Shown: positions 6,864 to 15,131 of the stretch, piece after piece | How the letters are laid out: each line of letters starts with the position of its first letter | Numbering within the stretch: the stretch's first letter is position 1 | IMG/VR virus record: IMGVR_UViG_3300033141_003686 | Coordinates: 1 to 23,735 of that record | Origin: a virus | DNA length: 23,735 nt | Reading direction: 5' to 3' (one strand) | Translations under genes and position numbers: made by a program | Notes under the pieces: model-generated | Seen by the model: the letters and a program-made list of their open reading frames with translations, nothing else | What the model was told of the DNA's origin: nothing | The model's database searches: none

Positions 6864-9475
6864 CTTGCTAACCTTAATTCTTTACCAAGATTTTCAGATA
6901 CCTGCTCAACAATATAATCTAAATCCATTTCACTATTAATATTTGCGCCTTCAAATGAAACATTTATTATTTGAGGAGAACCACCAGCACGGGCAATTTC
7001 ACGTGAAATATCCGCAGGGATTACAATTGTTCCACCAGGAAGATTAAGGATTTCTCCACCACGTTCATTAATCCTTGTTAATCCTGAAGCTGTACCACCT
7101 TCTTGCATAGCTGGTACAAATTTTTGTCTACTTATCATCGCTATTTGAGCGGCAGATAATGTTACTGTTAATCCTGTCATAACTCCAGCAAATATAGGAC
7201 CAGCAATAGGTCCTAATTTAGTAGCAGCTTTCCACCATCCCATTATTGCCGATGCAGCATCTGAAATTACCCCAATTATTCTATTCTTTTTATCTGCTTC
7301 AAAAACTTGTTTTGCTAAAGCATTTTTCTTATCTTTATATTCTTTATCGAGTTTTTCTTTTTCTGCATTAAATTCGTCTTCAGATATGATTTGATTATCA
7401 AAGTTTTGTTGTAGTCTTGATAATTCTGCTTGATACCATAAATCCAATTCAGCTTTTTGATTTTCATAATATTGTGAACGTATAGCAGCAATCCCACTAA
7501 AAGTAGTAGAAGTAACTGAAGTTATAGTATCATAAGCCAATTGAACTTTTTCAACTTGTTTATCCCAATTATCTGACCAAAGTTTACGACTAGTACTAGT
7601 ATAAGTTTGTAAACTGATTAATCCATTATTAAAAGAAGTTTGAAGTACATTTTGTAATTCTTTATATGTTAATTTACCTTTATCTATTAATTCGTCCCAA
7701 AAATCAAACCAAGTATATTTTTCTTGTTCCCGACTTTCTTCAGTATCTGTAGTTATTGTATCATTTCCCTCTTTTATACCTTCGCTTAATAATCCCATTT
7801 GTTCAAGAATTTCACCAACAAAAGCTTCTTGTCCAGTTAATAATTCACCCCAATTTGCTTTTACATAACTATTCCCAGTTTCAAAAGCAACAGAAACTTT
7901 TCCTGTTAATTCTGTTGCCAATTCTTCTGTTTCGCCTGAAAATTCTTTTACTTCTCCACGAACTGTTTTAAATATCGCACCAATACTTTCAATATAACTT
8001 TTTCCTAATGACGTAAAAGCTTGACCTGCAGTTCTTGCTTGATCTTTAACATCTTGCCACTCAGCTTCACCTTTTAAAAATGCAAAGAATTTTCCCACAA
8101 CTCCAGCAGATTCTTGTATAGCTGTAATCCAATCAGCAAATATTTTGATTGAATTAGTAATAGCAGTTCCTAAAACAGTAACACCGGAAATAACAAGATT
8201 AACAACAACAGACAAAAGTTTCATAGCACCAGCACCGCCAGTTGTTTCACCAAAAACTTTTGCTAAGGATTCTTTTAATGCACCCCATACTTCTGTAACC
8301 GCAGATTTTACTGCTGCAAATAAAGGTGTAACTATTCCTTTAATTAATTCAAACGCACCAGCAACACCTCCAGCAATATTAGCTATAAGTTCCATCCCTT
8401 GAGAAGACATAACAAATGCTAACATCCCTTGAGCAGCAGAAGTAGCACCAACTGCTAATTTATCGACAAAATGTTTTCCTATATTCCCAACGGGTACCAT
8501 TAAATTTGCAATAGCATTTTTAAAAGTAATAAATGTTTTTTCTTGTTTATCAAATGCTACTTGAGTTACACCAGCAGCATTTTCCATTTCTGCTAATACT
8601 CTTGTAAATTCTTCTCCACCAACACCCGTTAGTGCCATAGCACCACGTAAAGCACGAATATTAGGAAGTAATTTTGACATTTCTGCAGCATCGCCACTAG
8701 TTGCTTCTTCAACTAATTTTAATGCACCAGCTAAACCTTCAGCTTTAAGAAATGCACTACCAGATTCATATCCCATTTCAGTAAGTTTATTTATCATAGC
8801 TTCTGAGGGTTTTAAAAATGCGTTAACAATAGCGTTTAATTGAGTTGTAGCAACATTAGCATTTACGCCTTGTTTTGTCATAGCAGCTAAACCAGCGGCT
8901 AATTGTTCTAATTCTATTCCAGCTGAAGCGTATAAAGGAATAGATGTACCAATTGAAGCTGCTAATTCTTCGCCAGTTATTTTTCCAAATTTAATTGTTT
9001 GAAAAAATAAGTCTGAAGCTTTTGTAGTATCCATTGTTGCTTTACCATATGCATTTACTGCAGTTGTTAAAACATCTACCGCAGTAAATGTATCTGTTAA
9101 AGCAGCTTTACCAAACATAGCTGCGTCAGTTGTTATTTTCATAGCTTCTTCTGCAGTTGTTGCACCAGCAGAAAAAGCTTGATATAATCCTTCGGTTAAT
9201 TCAGTTGCTGTACCTAATTCTGGATTTAATAATATTATTTGTTTCGATAATTCTTGCATATTGACTTGAGTTGTGTCAATAAGAGTAGCGACATTTGACA
9301 TAGCTTTTTGGAATTCATCGCCAGCTTTTACAGCAGAAACAAACGCAGCAGTAAAAGCAGCAGCTATTGCTGCTCCAGCAACAGTTGCGCCTTTAGAAAT
9401 AGTCTTTAATCCACTCTTCCAGTTTTTTGTATCTAATTTAGCTTCGCCGTAAATCGCACCTGCTTTAAAAGCCAT
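6860..9475 (-). CDS. Tail tape measure protein (871 aa)
   Basis: This is the longest tail-module gene in the usual tape-measure slot. Residues about 25-50 form an Ala-rich hydrophobic stretch. Residues about 55-265 match the TP901-type tape-measure core (PhageMin_Tail), with the E-L-T-E-G-L-Y-Q-A-F-S-A-G and G-V-N-A-N-V-A-T-T-Q-L-N-A-I segments. Several further hydrophobic segments follow, then a charged coiled coil (about 675-735). The C-terminus has the G-G-E-I-L-N-L-P-G-G-T-I-V-I-P-A motif usual at tape-measure ends. The protein measures tail length and enters the cell envelope during DNA injection. At the common ratio of about 0.15 nm per residue the tail would be near 130 nm, which is a rule-of-thumb estimate. 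The start has an AGGAAA site and overlaps the upstream chaperone frame by 11 nt. Confidence 0.92.
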   Translation of the reverse strand: MAFKAGAIYGEAKLDTKNWKSGLKTISKGATVAGAAIAAAFTAAFVSAVKAGDEFQKAMSNVATLIDTTQVNMQELSKQIILLNPELGTATELTEGLYQAFSAGATTAEEAMKITTDAAMFGKAALTDTFTAVDVLTTAVNAYGKATMDTTKASDLFFQTIKFGKITGEELAASIGTSIPLYASAGIELEQLAAGLAAMTKQGVNANVATTQLNAIVNAFLKPSEAMINKLTEMGYESGSAFLKAEGLAGALKLVEEATSGDAAEMSKLLPNIRALRGAMALTGVGGEEFTRVLAEMENAAGVTQVAFDKQEKTFITFKNAIANLMVPVGNIGKHFVDKLAVGATSAAQGMLAFVMSSQGMELIANIAGGVAGAFELIKGIVTPLFAAVKSAVTEVWGALKESLAKVFGETTGGAGAMKLLSVVVNLVISGVTVLGTAITNSIKIFADWITAIQESAGVVGKFFAFLKGEAEWQDVKDQARTAGQAFTSLGKSYIESIGAIFKTVRGEVKEFSGETEELATELTGKVSVAFETGNSYVKANWGELLTGQEAFVGEILEQMGLLSEGIKEGNDTITTDTEESREQEKYTWFDFWDELIDKGKLTYKELQNVLQTSFNNGLISLQTYTSTSRKLWSDNWDKQVEKVQLAYDTITSVTSTTFSGIAAIRSQYYENQKAELDLWYQAELSRLQQNFDNQIISEDEFNAEKEKLDKEYKDKKNALAKQVFEADKKNRIIGVISDAASAIMGWWKAATKLGPIAGPIFAGVMTGLTVTLSAAQIAMISRQKFVPAMQEGGTASGLTRINERGGEILNLPGGTIVIPADISREIARAGGSPQIINVSFEGANINSEMDLDYIVEQVSENLGKELRLAR

Positions 9476-10138
9476 GTCGTTTCCTATTTATTAATTTATC
9501 AAACACGGTTTTTGGTTCATTCTGTTTTTTTAATTTTTCAAATACTGTTAATTTATCAAAATTCATTTCATCATCTATTTCTTTAATACGCATTAATTTT
9601 TTTCTTCTCCAATTTATAAAAATTGATCTTCCTTTTTTAAATCCTAATCCTTGAATAGCACCTAATAAATCTGCTTGTTCAAGTTGATCCATTATTCTTC
9701 TTTTCTCTGTTTCCCCTATTAATTCCTTAATAAATTCATTTAAATCTTCACCATATTCTTGAACTAAAAGAACTGCCCCTGCAAGAGGGATATTTACTTT
9801 AATAAGCGATATTATTGCTTTAAGTTCTTCGATTTTTTTTTAATACCGCCCACTGTTTGTGCAACATAAACAAGTATTTCATTCAAAGTACCAAAGTCAA
9901 AATTATCTAAAAACCATCTAGCATTTTTAGGATAAATATATGATAATTCTGTTGCTAATATTTCAAGTGGGGATTTACTTTTATCCCCAGCTTCTTCTTC
10001 TAATTTTTTCCATTTTTCAGTTATATTTAATGCAACTGTTCCACTAATTATTTCAGTCGGTTCAAGAGTAATTTCTTCTCCAGATAATGTAGTTAACTCT
10101 AAAACTAAATCTGGTTTTTCTGCTACGAATTTTTCCAT
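9465..10138 (-). CDS. Tail assembly chaperone, -1 frameshift fusion product (gpG-T type, about 224 aa)
   Basis: The short chaperone frame carries nine A's near its end (9841-9833), read in frame as AAA AAA AAA followed by T. A -1 slip on A-AAA-AAA enters a frame that stays open for 122 more codons to a stop at 9465-9467. I checked this frame codon by codon. The predicted fusion is 102 residues of the first frame plus 122 of the second. This mirrors lambda gpG/gpGT and the equivalents in most siphoviruses, where the rare long form bridges the tail tube protein and the tape measure. The second frame also has an internal ATG at 9692, so ordinary ORF callers would report a separate 75-aa gene at 9465-9692. 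That start has no good ribosome site and is probably not used. The end overlaps the tape-measure start by 11 nt. Confidence 0.8.
9812..10138 (-). CDS. Tail assembly chaperone, short form (gpG type, 108 aa)
   Basis: This is the abundant zero-frame product between the major tail protein and the tape measure. It is a small, acidic, helical protein with an E-K-W-K-K-L-E-E-E core and a lysine-rich end (K-K-K-S-K-N-L-K-Q). In lambda-like systems this protein binds the tape measure and holds it soluble until the tube polymerises around it; it is not in the finished virion. The start is supported by an AGGAG site eight bases upstream. The end of the frame contains the slippery run used to make the longer form. 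There is no diagnostic sequence motif, so the call rests on position, size and the frameshift signature, which together are strong. Confidence 0.82.
   Translation of the reverse strand: MEKFVAEKPDLVLELTTLSGEEITLEPTEIISGTVALNITEKWKKLEEEAGDKSKSPLEILATELSYIYPKNARWFLDNFDFGTLNEILVYVAQTVGGIKKKSKNLKQ
9833..9841 (-). other. Slippery site for -1 ribosomal frameshift (nine A's)
   Basis: On the minus strand, ATT is followed by nine A's and then TCG. The zero-frame codons AAA-AAA preceded by A form the canonical X-XXY-YYZ heptamer. I could not confirm a stimulatory stem or pseudoknot downstream; the following sequence is AU-rich. Confidence 0.8.
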
Positions 10139-10158
10139 TCTTTTCTCCTATTATAATT

Positions 10159-10216
10159 TTTGGTATAATGGAAGATGAGCGTCGGTCCCGATCCCCAGAG
10201 CTTCCATTATACCAAA
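10159..10216 (-). other. Long hairpin (16-bp perfect stem, 26-nt GC-rich loop) after the major tail gene
   Basis: The arms 10159-10174 and 10201-10216 are perfect reverse complements (TTTGGTATAATGGAAG and its mate). They enclose a 26-base loop that is far more GC-rich than its surroundings. On the minus strand the hairpin starts seven bases after the major tail protein stop and ends before the chaperone ribosome site. No U-tract follows on either strand, so it is not a standard intrinsic terminator. It could stabilise the 3' end of the tail-protein message, attenuate transcription into the chaperone, or be the scar of a small insertion. Confidence 0.7.
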
Positions 10217-10223
10217 TTATTTT

Positions 10224-11168
10224 TTATGCTCCAGCCCAAGGAGTACACGGATATAATTCTATACCCGGATACAAGTTCGGTACTGCCTCTTCGTCTTGAA
10301 TTGCATGTTCTGAAATACTTAAATGAATAATGTCGTCACCGTCAGCAAATGTTGCTGCTGGGAAAGTTAAAGTGATTTTCTTTGTTGGATCATCAATAAC
10401 TCCTGCTGTTGCAAGTATATATTCTCCATTCACTCTTGCAGCCCAGTGTGCTTCGACAAATGAACTTTGAAAATCAAATACTTCATTAAAAACTACTTCC
10501 ATAGTAACAGCATCCGTTGCTATAGCAGAAACGATTTCTGGACCTTCTTTATCTGGCCAAACAATTGGAGTAACATCTTCAGCAGTTGGATCACCCCAAT
10601 AACCAAAAGCTCCACCTTCATTTCTTGTTAATGCTGCAAGTTCAGCTGCAGTAAATGTGTGATATTTGATTCTAAATTCTACCGGAAGATTTCTTTGGGT
10701 ATCAACTCCCCAATTAACTAGATCACCTGATATAATTGGGATTACATGATAAAAGTTTAAAATATGTTCTAGATCAGTAAAAGGTACACCGTATTCATCA
10801 ACAGCGGCAACCTTCATAACTCCTGCTTCATTATCCAACATAGATTTAAAAATACTTCTACCTAATACTCCACCATCATCTGCTGCCGGTTCTGAAGATT
10901 CAATTCCACTCATAAGTAATTTAACAAGTCCTGTTGAAATTTCTCCAAATGTGGCATTTAAAATATAGTCTATCCCTGTTTTTATATGATCTGCAGCTTT
11001 TGTACCGTCTTGCTGATACATAATATCTTTAATATCTTGATCGGGTACTAAAGTTGTATCAGCAGTAGTTTTACCAAGATCATATCCTTTAAATCCAATT
11101 TGTACTACTCCAAGGGGACCTATAAAAAGTTTTGAATTTCCCGTAAATACTGTTCCACCTAATCCCAT
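10224..11168 (-). CDS. Major tail protein with C-terminal Ig-like domain (314 aa)
   Basis: The gene sits between the tail terminator and the tail chaperone, the fixed place of the tube protein. Residues 1-195 look like a tube protein of the gpV/Hcp-like fold: Gly-rich N-terminus (M-G-L-G-G-T-V-F-T-G-N-S-K-L-F-I-G-P), a middle loop segment, and the P-V-E-F-R-I-K-Y-H-T-F strand typical of such proteins. Residues about 208-295 (starting G-P-E-I-V-S-A and rich in T/V/F strands) look like an Ig-like or SbsA_Ig-like decoration domain, which many siphovirus tube proteins carry outside the tube. Translation starts at an ATG after a perfect AGGAGGT site. It is followed by a large hairpin, which fits the need for high, isolated expression of this abundant protein. 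Confidence 0.85.
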   Translation of the reverse strand: MGLGGTVFTGNSKLFIGPLGVVQIGFKGYDLGKTTADTTLVPDQDIKDIMYQQDGTKAADHIKTGIDYILNATFGEISTGLVKLLMSGIESSEPAADDGGVLGRSIFKSMLDNEAGVMKVAAVDEYGVPFTDLEHILNFYHVIPIISGDLVNWGVDTQRNLPVEFRIKYHTFTAAELAALTRNEGGAFGYWGDPTAEDVTPIVWPDKEGPEIVSAIATDAVTMEVVFNEVFDFQSSFVEAHWAARVNGEYILATAGVIDDPTKKITLTFPAATFADGDDIIHLSISEHAIQDEEAVPNLYPGIELYPCTPWAGA

Positions 11169-11178
11169 ACGTTACCTC

Positions 11179-11568
11179 CTAACTAGTAATGATGATTAAA
11201 TTAAACGAGAACATTTCCATATTTTCCTCATTTGTTCCTAAATATCCAGGAGTTTGTATTGGCGATATTTGATAAGTTTGTATCGCAGGATATACAATTC
11301 CTTCTACGGTTACTTTAGGAAGCAAAAGCCCAATTTTATTTTTTAATAAATTATAAACACTGTCAATATTAGATTTAGCTATACTTACATTTTTCCCCCT
11401 CGATAAAATTTGCACAGTCCAGTCTGTTCTATTATACCAGTGTTGTGGTTCTCCACCAGTTTCACTTATCATTACTTCATCTTGATTAGAGTCAGGACTA
11501 AAACCATTTACTACGAAGTTAATAGTTGGAAGATTTACAATTAAATGTTGAGCCAAATTATAAATCAT
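11179..11568 (-). CDS. Tail terminator protein, Minor_capsid_3-like (129 aa)
   Basis: A 129-residue protein encoded just before the major tail protein. Tail terminators (lambda gpU-like, Pfam minor capsid 3 in Gram-positive phages) cap the tube and dock it to the head. The sequence fits: an N-terminal helix (L-A-Q-H-L-I-V-N-L-P), a central R-T-D-W-T-V-Q-I-L-S-R strand, the helix A-K-S-N-I-D-S-V-Y-N-L-L, then Q-T-Y-Q-I-S-P-I-Q-T-P-G-Y-L-G and a final M-F-S-F-N-L-I-I strand. The pattern is close to that family's. The ATG overlaps the TGA of the previous gene (ATGA). Ten bases separate its end from the major tail gene. Confidence 0.78.
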   Translation of the reverse strand: MIYNLAQHLIVNLPTINFVVNGFSPDSNQDEVMISETGGEPQHWYNRTDWTVQILSRGKNVSIAKSNIDSVYNLLKNKIGLLLPKVTVEGIVYPAIQTYQISPIQTPGYLGTNEENMEMFSFNLIIITS

Positions 11569-12047
11569 AATCCAGTTTCCTTCTTAAATTCCATTCCAAT
11601 TACTTTCATCAAATTATTTTTGTCTCTCTGTAAATGCTTTTCTAACCATTTATTTCCTGCATTTCCTGCTTGTATTGTAAATTTTCCCCAACCACCTTTC
11701 CATTCATGCATTTTTGTAGCATAATCAGTATTCCATGCCCAAGTAATAATAAGTGGCGTAATAGCTGCATAACTTATTGCAGGTGTTGGTTCTTCTGGCG
11801 CTCCAGGTTTAATATTAATTGGAAATGTAGTTACCAATTTATTCCCCACAAAAGCAGAAGATGATCCTCTTAAAACACCCCAACGAATAGGAGGAGTTCT
11901 TTTTTCTAATTTACTTCCAGTATTCGCCCAGGTAAGAAATTGAATTGCAGCTATTTCCATAGCCTTTTTAAATGCTTGAGGACTTTGACGTTGTAATTTT
12001 TTTAAAGGGGCAAGTTTCATAGTCATTTTAAGATTTCCTTTTATCAA
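11565..12047 (-). CDS. Tail completion / head-tail joining protein, HK97 gp10-like (160 aa; TTG start)
   Basis: The position between head closure and tail terminator and the content (A-M-E-I-A-A-I-Q-F-L-T-W-A-N, R-W-G-V-L-R-G-S, then Y-A-x-K-M-H-E-W and a K-W-L-E-K-H-L C-terminal helix) match HK97 gp10 family proteins, which join finished tails to heads. The start needs care. The TTG at 12047 overlaps the upstream TGA (TTGA) and has a perfect GGAGG seven bases before it, so I prefer it. An ATG at 12026 with a weaker AAGGA is the alternative and would remove seven residues. The stop overlaps the next ATG. Confidence in the role is fairly high because both order and motif pattern agree. Confidence 0.78.
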   Translation of the reverse strand: MIKGNLKMTMKLAPLKKLQRQSPQAFKKAMEIAAIQFLTWANTGSKLEKRTPPIRWGVLRGSSSAFVGNKLVTTFPINIKPGAPEEPTPAISYAAITPLIITWAWNTDYATKMHEWKGGWGKFTIQAGNAGNKWLEKHLQRDKNNLMKVIGMEFKKETGL

Positions 12048-12361
12048 CTTAAAACCTCCAAATGACTACCGCCAAAAGCACCAATTTGTGAAATAGATTT
12101 AATATTTCTATCTTTATCTATTACTGCAATTCCGTTCTTTCTTGTTACTTTAATTCGATCTCCTTCTTGAACATTTGTTGTATATGGAAGAACTATTTTT
12201 CGTGCTGGTTTAATAGGTTGTCCGTCAGAACCATATATGATTTTATCATCTTCTTCTATGTACGCATCTGATAAAAACGGTGTTCCAGCAGTTTCAGTTC
12301 TGAAATTTGCATCTCTTGTAATGGGTGTTATTTGAACTTGATCTGTCAAATAAATATTCAT
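12044..12361 (-). CDS. Head closure / head-tail connector protein (105 aa)
   Basis: A 105-residue, mostly beta protein encoded between the minor capsid protein and the tail completion protein. Its layout suits SPP1 gp16-like head closure proteins, which plug the portal channel after packaging. There are alternating strands, a long loop with D-G-Q-P-I-K-P-A-R-K-I-V-L-P, and a closing segment (E-G-D-R-I-K-V-T-R-K-N-G-I-A-V-I-D) as seen in that small barrel fold. No catalytic or metal motif is seen. Its ATG overlaps the upstream TGA (ATGA), and its own TGA overlaps the TTG start of the next gene. The assignment is mostly by gene order. Confidence 0.62.
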   Translation of the reverse strand: MNIYLTDQVQITPITRDANFRTETAGTPFLSDAYIEEDDKIIYGSDGQPIKPARKIVLPYTTNVQEGDRIKVTRKNGIAVIDKDRNIKSISQIGAFGGSHLEVLS

Positions 12362-13254
12362 GCTACTTTAATTCCTTGAGCAATTAATCCACTTTCAAAA
12401 GTAGGATACATTAAATGAAGACAATTAGGATGGAAGGGTGGAACATCCATTAATGGAGGAAATACTGGATGTTTTCCTCTTATTGAATAAATGTTTCCTT
12501 CAAATGGGATACAAATTGGAGTAGTCGTATTATGTGAGGATATTTCAACAAGATCAGTACCATAATTTTGTGCTTGAACTAATGTTGCTTGAGAATGTGC
12601 TTGGTGAAATTTTGTTCGTGCTATCATTTCTGCATAATAATGGGGACGATATTTATATTTTCCTGCTTGAACAAAATGTCTTTTATCAATCATTTTCCAT
12701 GCAGGAGATTCAAACATGGTTTTTAATAGTGTCTTTGCTTGTCGTAAATCCCCCATTTCAAAACCTACACCAACTGCAATATTTACAAAGGATTCATTAA
12801 TTAAAGTTTGCTGAGAAGCAATAAATAAATTCTTAAGTAATCGTCTTCCTGATAAAGACGATGATAAAAAAGATTCAACCCCACTGTTGTATAATCCAAA
12901 TATGATTTGTGTACTTGCACTTGAAGATAAAAGTTCTGTTAAACCTTTTTTACCAGTTTCAATAATTGCTTTAGTCGCACTAATCCTTTGACTAATCAGC
13001 TTCAGACTTCTTTTGTATCTTGCAGGAATTTGAATTTTTGCCCAATCAGTAAATAATATATTCATTTCTTTATATAAAGCATTTAATTTAACAGATTGCG
13101 CTCGCCAATACGCTGTAGACATTTTAGCATTTGCCATAGAATTAATCATTAAACGATAAATGTCATCTTCAACTTTTTTAAGTTTCTTAGCAAGTGGTAA
13201 ATATCGTTTTTTAAAATCTGCTTCAAAAGCAGCAACTTCAGCTCTCGTTATCAT
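12358..13254 (-). CDS. Head morphogenesis / minor capsid protein, Mu F-like or Phage_min_cap2-like (298 aa)
   Basis: The N-terminal two thirds are helical. Residues about 200-287 carry the signature of Mu gpF/SPP1 gp7-type proteins: an A-R-T-K-F/E-H-Q-A-H-S-Q-A motif, then S-H-N-T-T-T-P-I-C-I-P-F-E-G-N-I-Y-S, and finally F-H-P-N-C-L-H. The Cys and His residues of this end are the family's likely metal-binding set. These proteins are few per virion, bind portal and help head assembly and DNA ejection. In many phages the gene sits directly after portal; here it is downstream of the capsid and one connector gene, a less common place. It overlaps the preceding connector gene by 17 nt and its stop overlaps the next ATG. 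Confidence 0.8.
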   Translation of the reverse strand: MITRAEVAAFEADFKKRYLPLAKKLKKVEDDIYRLMINSMANAKMSTAYWRAQSVKLNALYKEMNILFTDWAKIQIPARYKRSLKLISQRISATKAIIETGKKGLTELLSSSASTQIIFGLYNSGVESFLSSSLSGRRLLKNLFIASQQTLINESFVNIAVGVGFEMGDLRQAKTLLKTMFESPAWKMIDKRHFVQAGKYKYRPHYYAEMIARTKFHQAHSQATLVQAQNYGTDLVEISSHNTTTPICIPFEGNIYSIRGKHPVFPPLMDVPPFHPNCLHLMYPTFESGLIAQGIKVA

Positions 13255-13681
13255 AATAGCCCTTTAATTCTGCAATCACATTTTCCCCAATATATGTTTT
13301 TAATGCACCGATAATATAATTTGGAATTTGTAATTTATTAATATTTAATTTTTCTCGTTTCTGAGAAAGTTTAAATTCTTCTACACCAGTAAACATAGCT
13401 GCTCTTCTCTGATTTAATGCATTATAATGTTCAAGTAAAAAGAAAGCAGATTCTATTTGAGCATTCTTAACATTATCGTCGGTCAGACTTGAAGACAATT
13501 CCAACTGTGGCGCATTTAACAACCAGTAATAAGCACTTATTAAGAGACTTGACTTACTCACCTCTCCTGAAGCACCTGATTCACTAAGTTCAAACCAGTC
13601 TTCAGCATTTATCCGATCTGTTAAATACGTATCAGCTTCAAGAATTGTCGCCCAAGAATTCTGACCGACGATTAATGCCAT
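13238..13681 (-). CDS. Head-tail connector adaptor, DnaT-like/gp6-like (147 aa)
   Basis: The first gene after the major capsid gene. The sequence starts M-A-L-I-V-G-Q-N-S-W-A-T-I-L-E-A-D-T-Y-L-T-D-R, the pattern of the phage proteins often annotated 'putative DnaT-like ssDNA binding protein'. These are now generally seen as adaptor proteins that dock on the portal ring. The rest is helical (K-S-S-L-L-I-S-A-Y-Y-W-L, A-Q-I-E-S-A-F-F-L-L), as in HK97 gp6/SPP1 gp15 adaptors. The start has an AGGGGA site. I prefer the adaptor reading over any DNA-replication role because every neighbour is a virion gene. Confidence 0.75.
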   Translation of the reverse strand: MALIVGQNSWATILEADTYLTDRINAEDWFELSESGASGEVSKSSLLISAYYWLLNAPQLELSSSLTDDNVKNAQIESAFFLLEHYNALNQRRAAMFTGVEEFKLSQKREKLNINKLQIPNYIIGALKTYIGENVIAELKGYYDNES

Positions 13682-13693
13682 AATTATTTCCCC

Positions 13694-14749
13694 TTATACA
13701 AATGATAATTCTGCTGTTTGATCTGCATCTGCTACGATTGCACCAAATGCAGTCCAGTAAGTTCTTAATTCATTCAAAGTCTCGATATCTTTTTCACTCA
13801 ATCCAAGCTCCCGTAAATATACGGCATTCTGAATTTTATTTCCAGGAAACACCATTATTGCTTTATTTGCAGATATTTGTGTATTCCAAGTAAACTTTGG
13901 AATTACATTATATTCTACAATTTGTCCAGCAACTGAACCTGACGCTCCTGCTTGACGACCACGAATAACATCCGTGGAAGTTGCACGTAGAGCCTGCATA
14001 ATACGAGATTTCAATAAAGGAGATGCGTAAATTAGCATAGGAGCATTAGCGGTATCTCCATACCCTTTTTCTTTACAACTATTACCAATCGTTTCATATC
14101 CTTTATTAATTGTTGCGATATCCCTTTCTACAATTGGGTCTGTTGTTACACCTTGCCATGTAATTGGAATTGTAGCTGCAGCAGTTGCTAACAAGCCATA
14201 ATGTGTATCCGCCCACAGTATATTCAATTTAGCACGAACCTGTTGCATCATATCAATAAATGCATAAAGTTTTTTACCTTCAATCATTTCCCAAGTAATA
14301 CCAATACCCATACCATATTTTGCAATTCTTGCACTGGTTTTTTCTCCAGTGATGCTATAGAATTTTATTTTTCCACCTTCTGGAATTAGATCAAATGTAA
14401 AACCAGCTGATACGTCAACGATCTCCCATTCCAATTGACCTTTTCTTAATTGAATTCCTTTAAATGATTCTTGCCATAGCGTATCAAACACCGGCATAGG
14501 TTGTGTTACATTAAATACATCTTTTGTTAGTGTAGGCAAATCACTTGATCCAGCAAATGCCTGTATAATCTTATCTTCTTCATTTTTTACAGCAACAGTT
14601 TGCATAAAACTTTGAATTGATTTATGAAAAACTATGCTTTGTTCTTTTCGATTTAGTACAATTCCTTTTTTCTTATCCAAAACATAATCGTCATCTGGAT
14701 TTTCATACATGTGCATGAATAGGTCAAATGCTCTATCAAGCTTAACCAT
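13694..14749 (-). CDS. Major capsid protein, HK97 fold (351 aa)
   Basis: The gene occupies the major capsid slot after protease, scaffold and decoration genes. The 351-residue protein reads like an HK97-fold capsid protein: a charged helical N-arm (about 1-60), an E-loop-like segment with F-K-G-I-Q-L-R-K-G-Q-L-E-W-E, a spine region with A-R-I-A-K-Y-G-M-G-I-G-I-T-W-E-M-I-E (common in the Mu-major-head/encapsulin-like branch), and a beta-rich P-domain end (N-K-A-I-M-V-F-P, L-R-T-Y-W-T-A-F-G-A-I-V-A-D-A-D). It has a GGAGG site 12 bases before the ATG. The upstream protease may trim the N-arm, but no cleavage site is obvious by eye. Confidence 0.88.
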   Translation of the reverse strand: MVKLDRAFDLFMHMYENPDDDYVLDKKKGIVLNRKEQSIVFHKSIQSFMQTVAVKNEEDKIIQAFAGSSDLPTLTKDVFNVTQPMPVFDTLWQESFKGIQLRKGQLEWEIVDVSAGFTFDLIPEGGKIKFYSITGEKTSARIAKYGMGIGITWEMIEGKKLYAFIDMMQQVRAKLNILWADTHYGLLATAAATIPITWQGVTTDPIVERDIATINKGYETIGNSCKEKGYGDTANAPMLIYASPLLKSRIMQALRATSTDVIRGRQAGASGSVAGQIVEYNVIPKFTWNTQISANKAIMVFPGNKIQNAVYLRELGLSEKDIETLNELRTYWTAFGAIVADADQTAELSFV

Positions 14750-14775
14750 AATTTATTAATCCTCCTAAATGATGT

Positions 14776-15108
14776 TTATTCTTTTCCTTCGATTAATGTT
14801 TCATAAAGAGGGAGATAGTCAAGAAGTAATTCACCTTTCTTTTCCATCTCCCTTAATTGAGTTTTCACTTTCTCGATAATGACCTCCCGAATTCCCTCGA
14901 ATTCAATTTCTTTATCTGGTATAGCACCTTCATTCCAAATTAATTTCCCATTTGGTTGAGGTTGAAAGTTTATAGCAGCATGTTCTTCTTTTGTAAAGCT
15001 AAGCTCTTCACGTAATTCTCGAATAATTTTAATTGTGGTTAAATCTCCTTTATTACCAAGAAGTCCTAAAAGAGACAATCTGTTAAGGACTGAAAGTTTC
15101 ACTCGCAT
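14776..15108 (-). CDS. Unknown small protein in the capsid operon (110 aa)
   Basis: I do not recognise it. The protein is mixed-charge and helical, with L-S-V-L-N-R-L-S-L-L-G-L-L at the start and I-R-E-V-I-I-E-K-V-K-T-Q-L-R-E-M-E-K-K in the last third. No membrane helix or metal motif is seen. It sits between the decoration and major capsid genes with a strong GAGGAG site, so it is clearly expressed with the capsid. The F-T-K-E-E-H-A-A-I-N-F segment is common in small phage proteins placed in head operons. A head-assembly helper is a guess from position only. Confidence 0.65.
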   Translation of the reverse strand: MRVKLSVLNRLSLLGLLGNKGDLTTIKIIRELREELSFTKEEHAAINFQPQPNGKLIWNEGAIPDKEIEFEGIREVIIEKVKTQLREMEKKGELLLDYLPLYETLIEGKE

Positions 15109-15131
15109 TTTGCTCTCCTCTAATTTATTTC

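Noticed and set aside
9465-9692. Separate 75-aa gene
   Set aside because: No good ribosome site, and its frame is open back to the slippery A-run; better explained as the frameshift extension.
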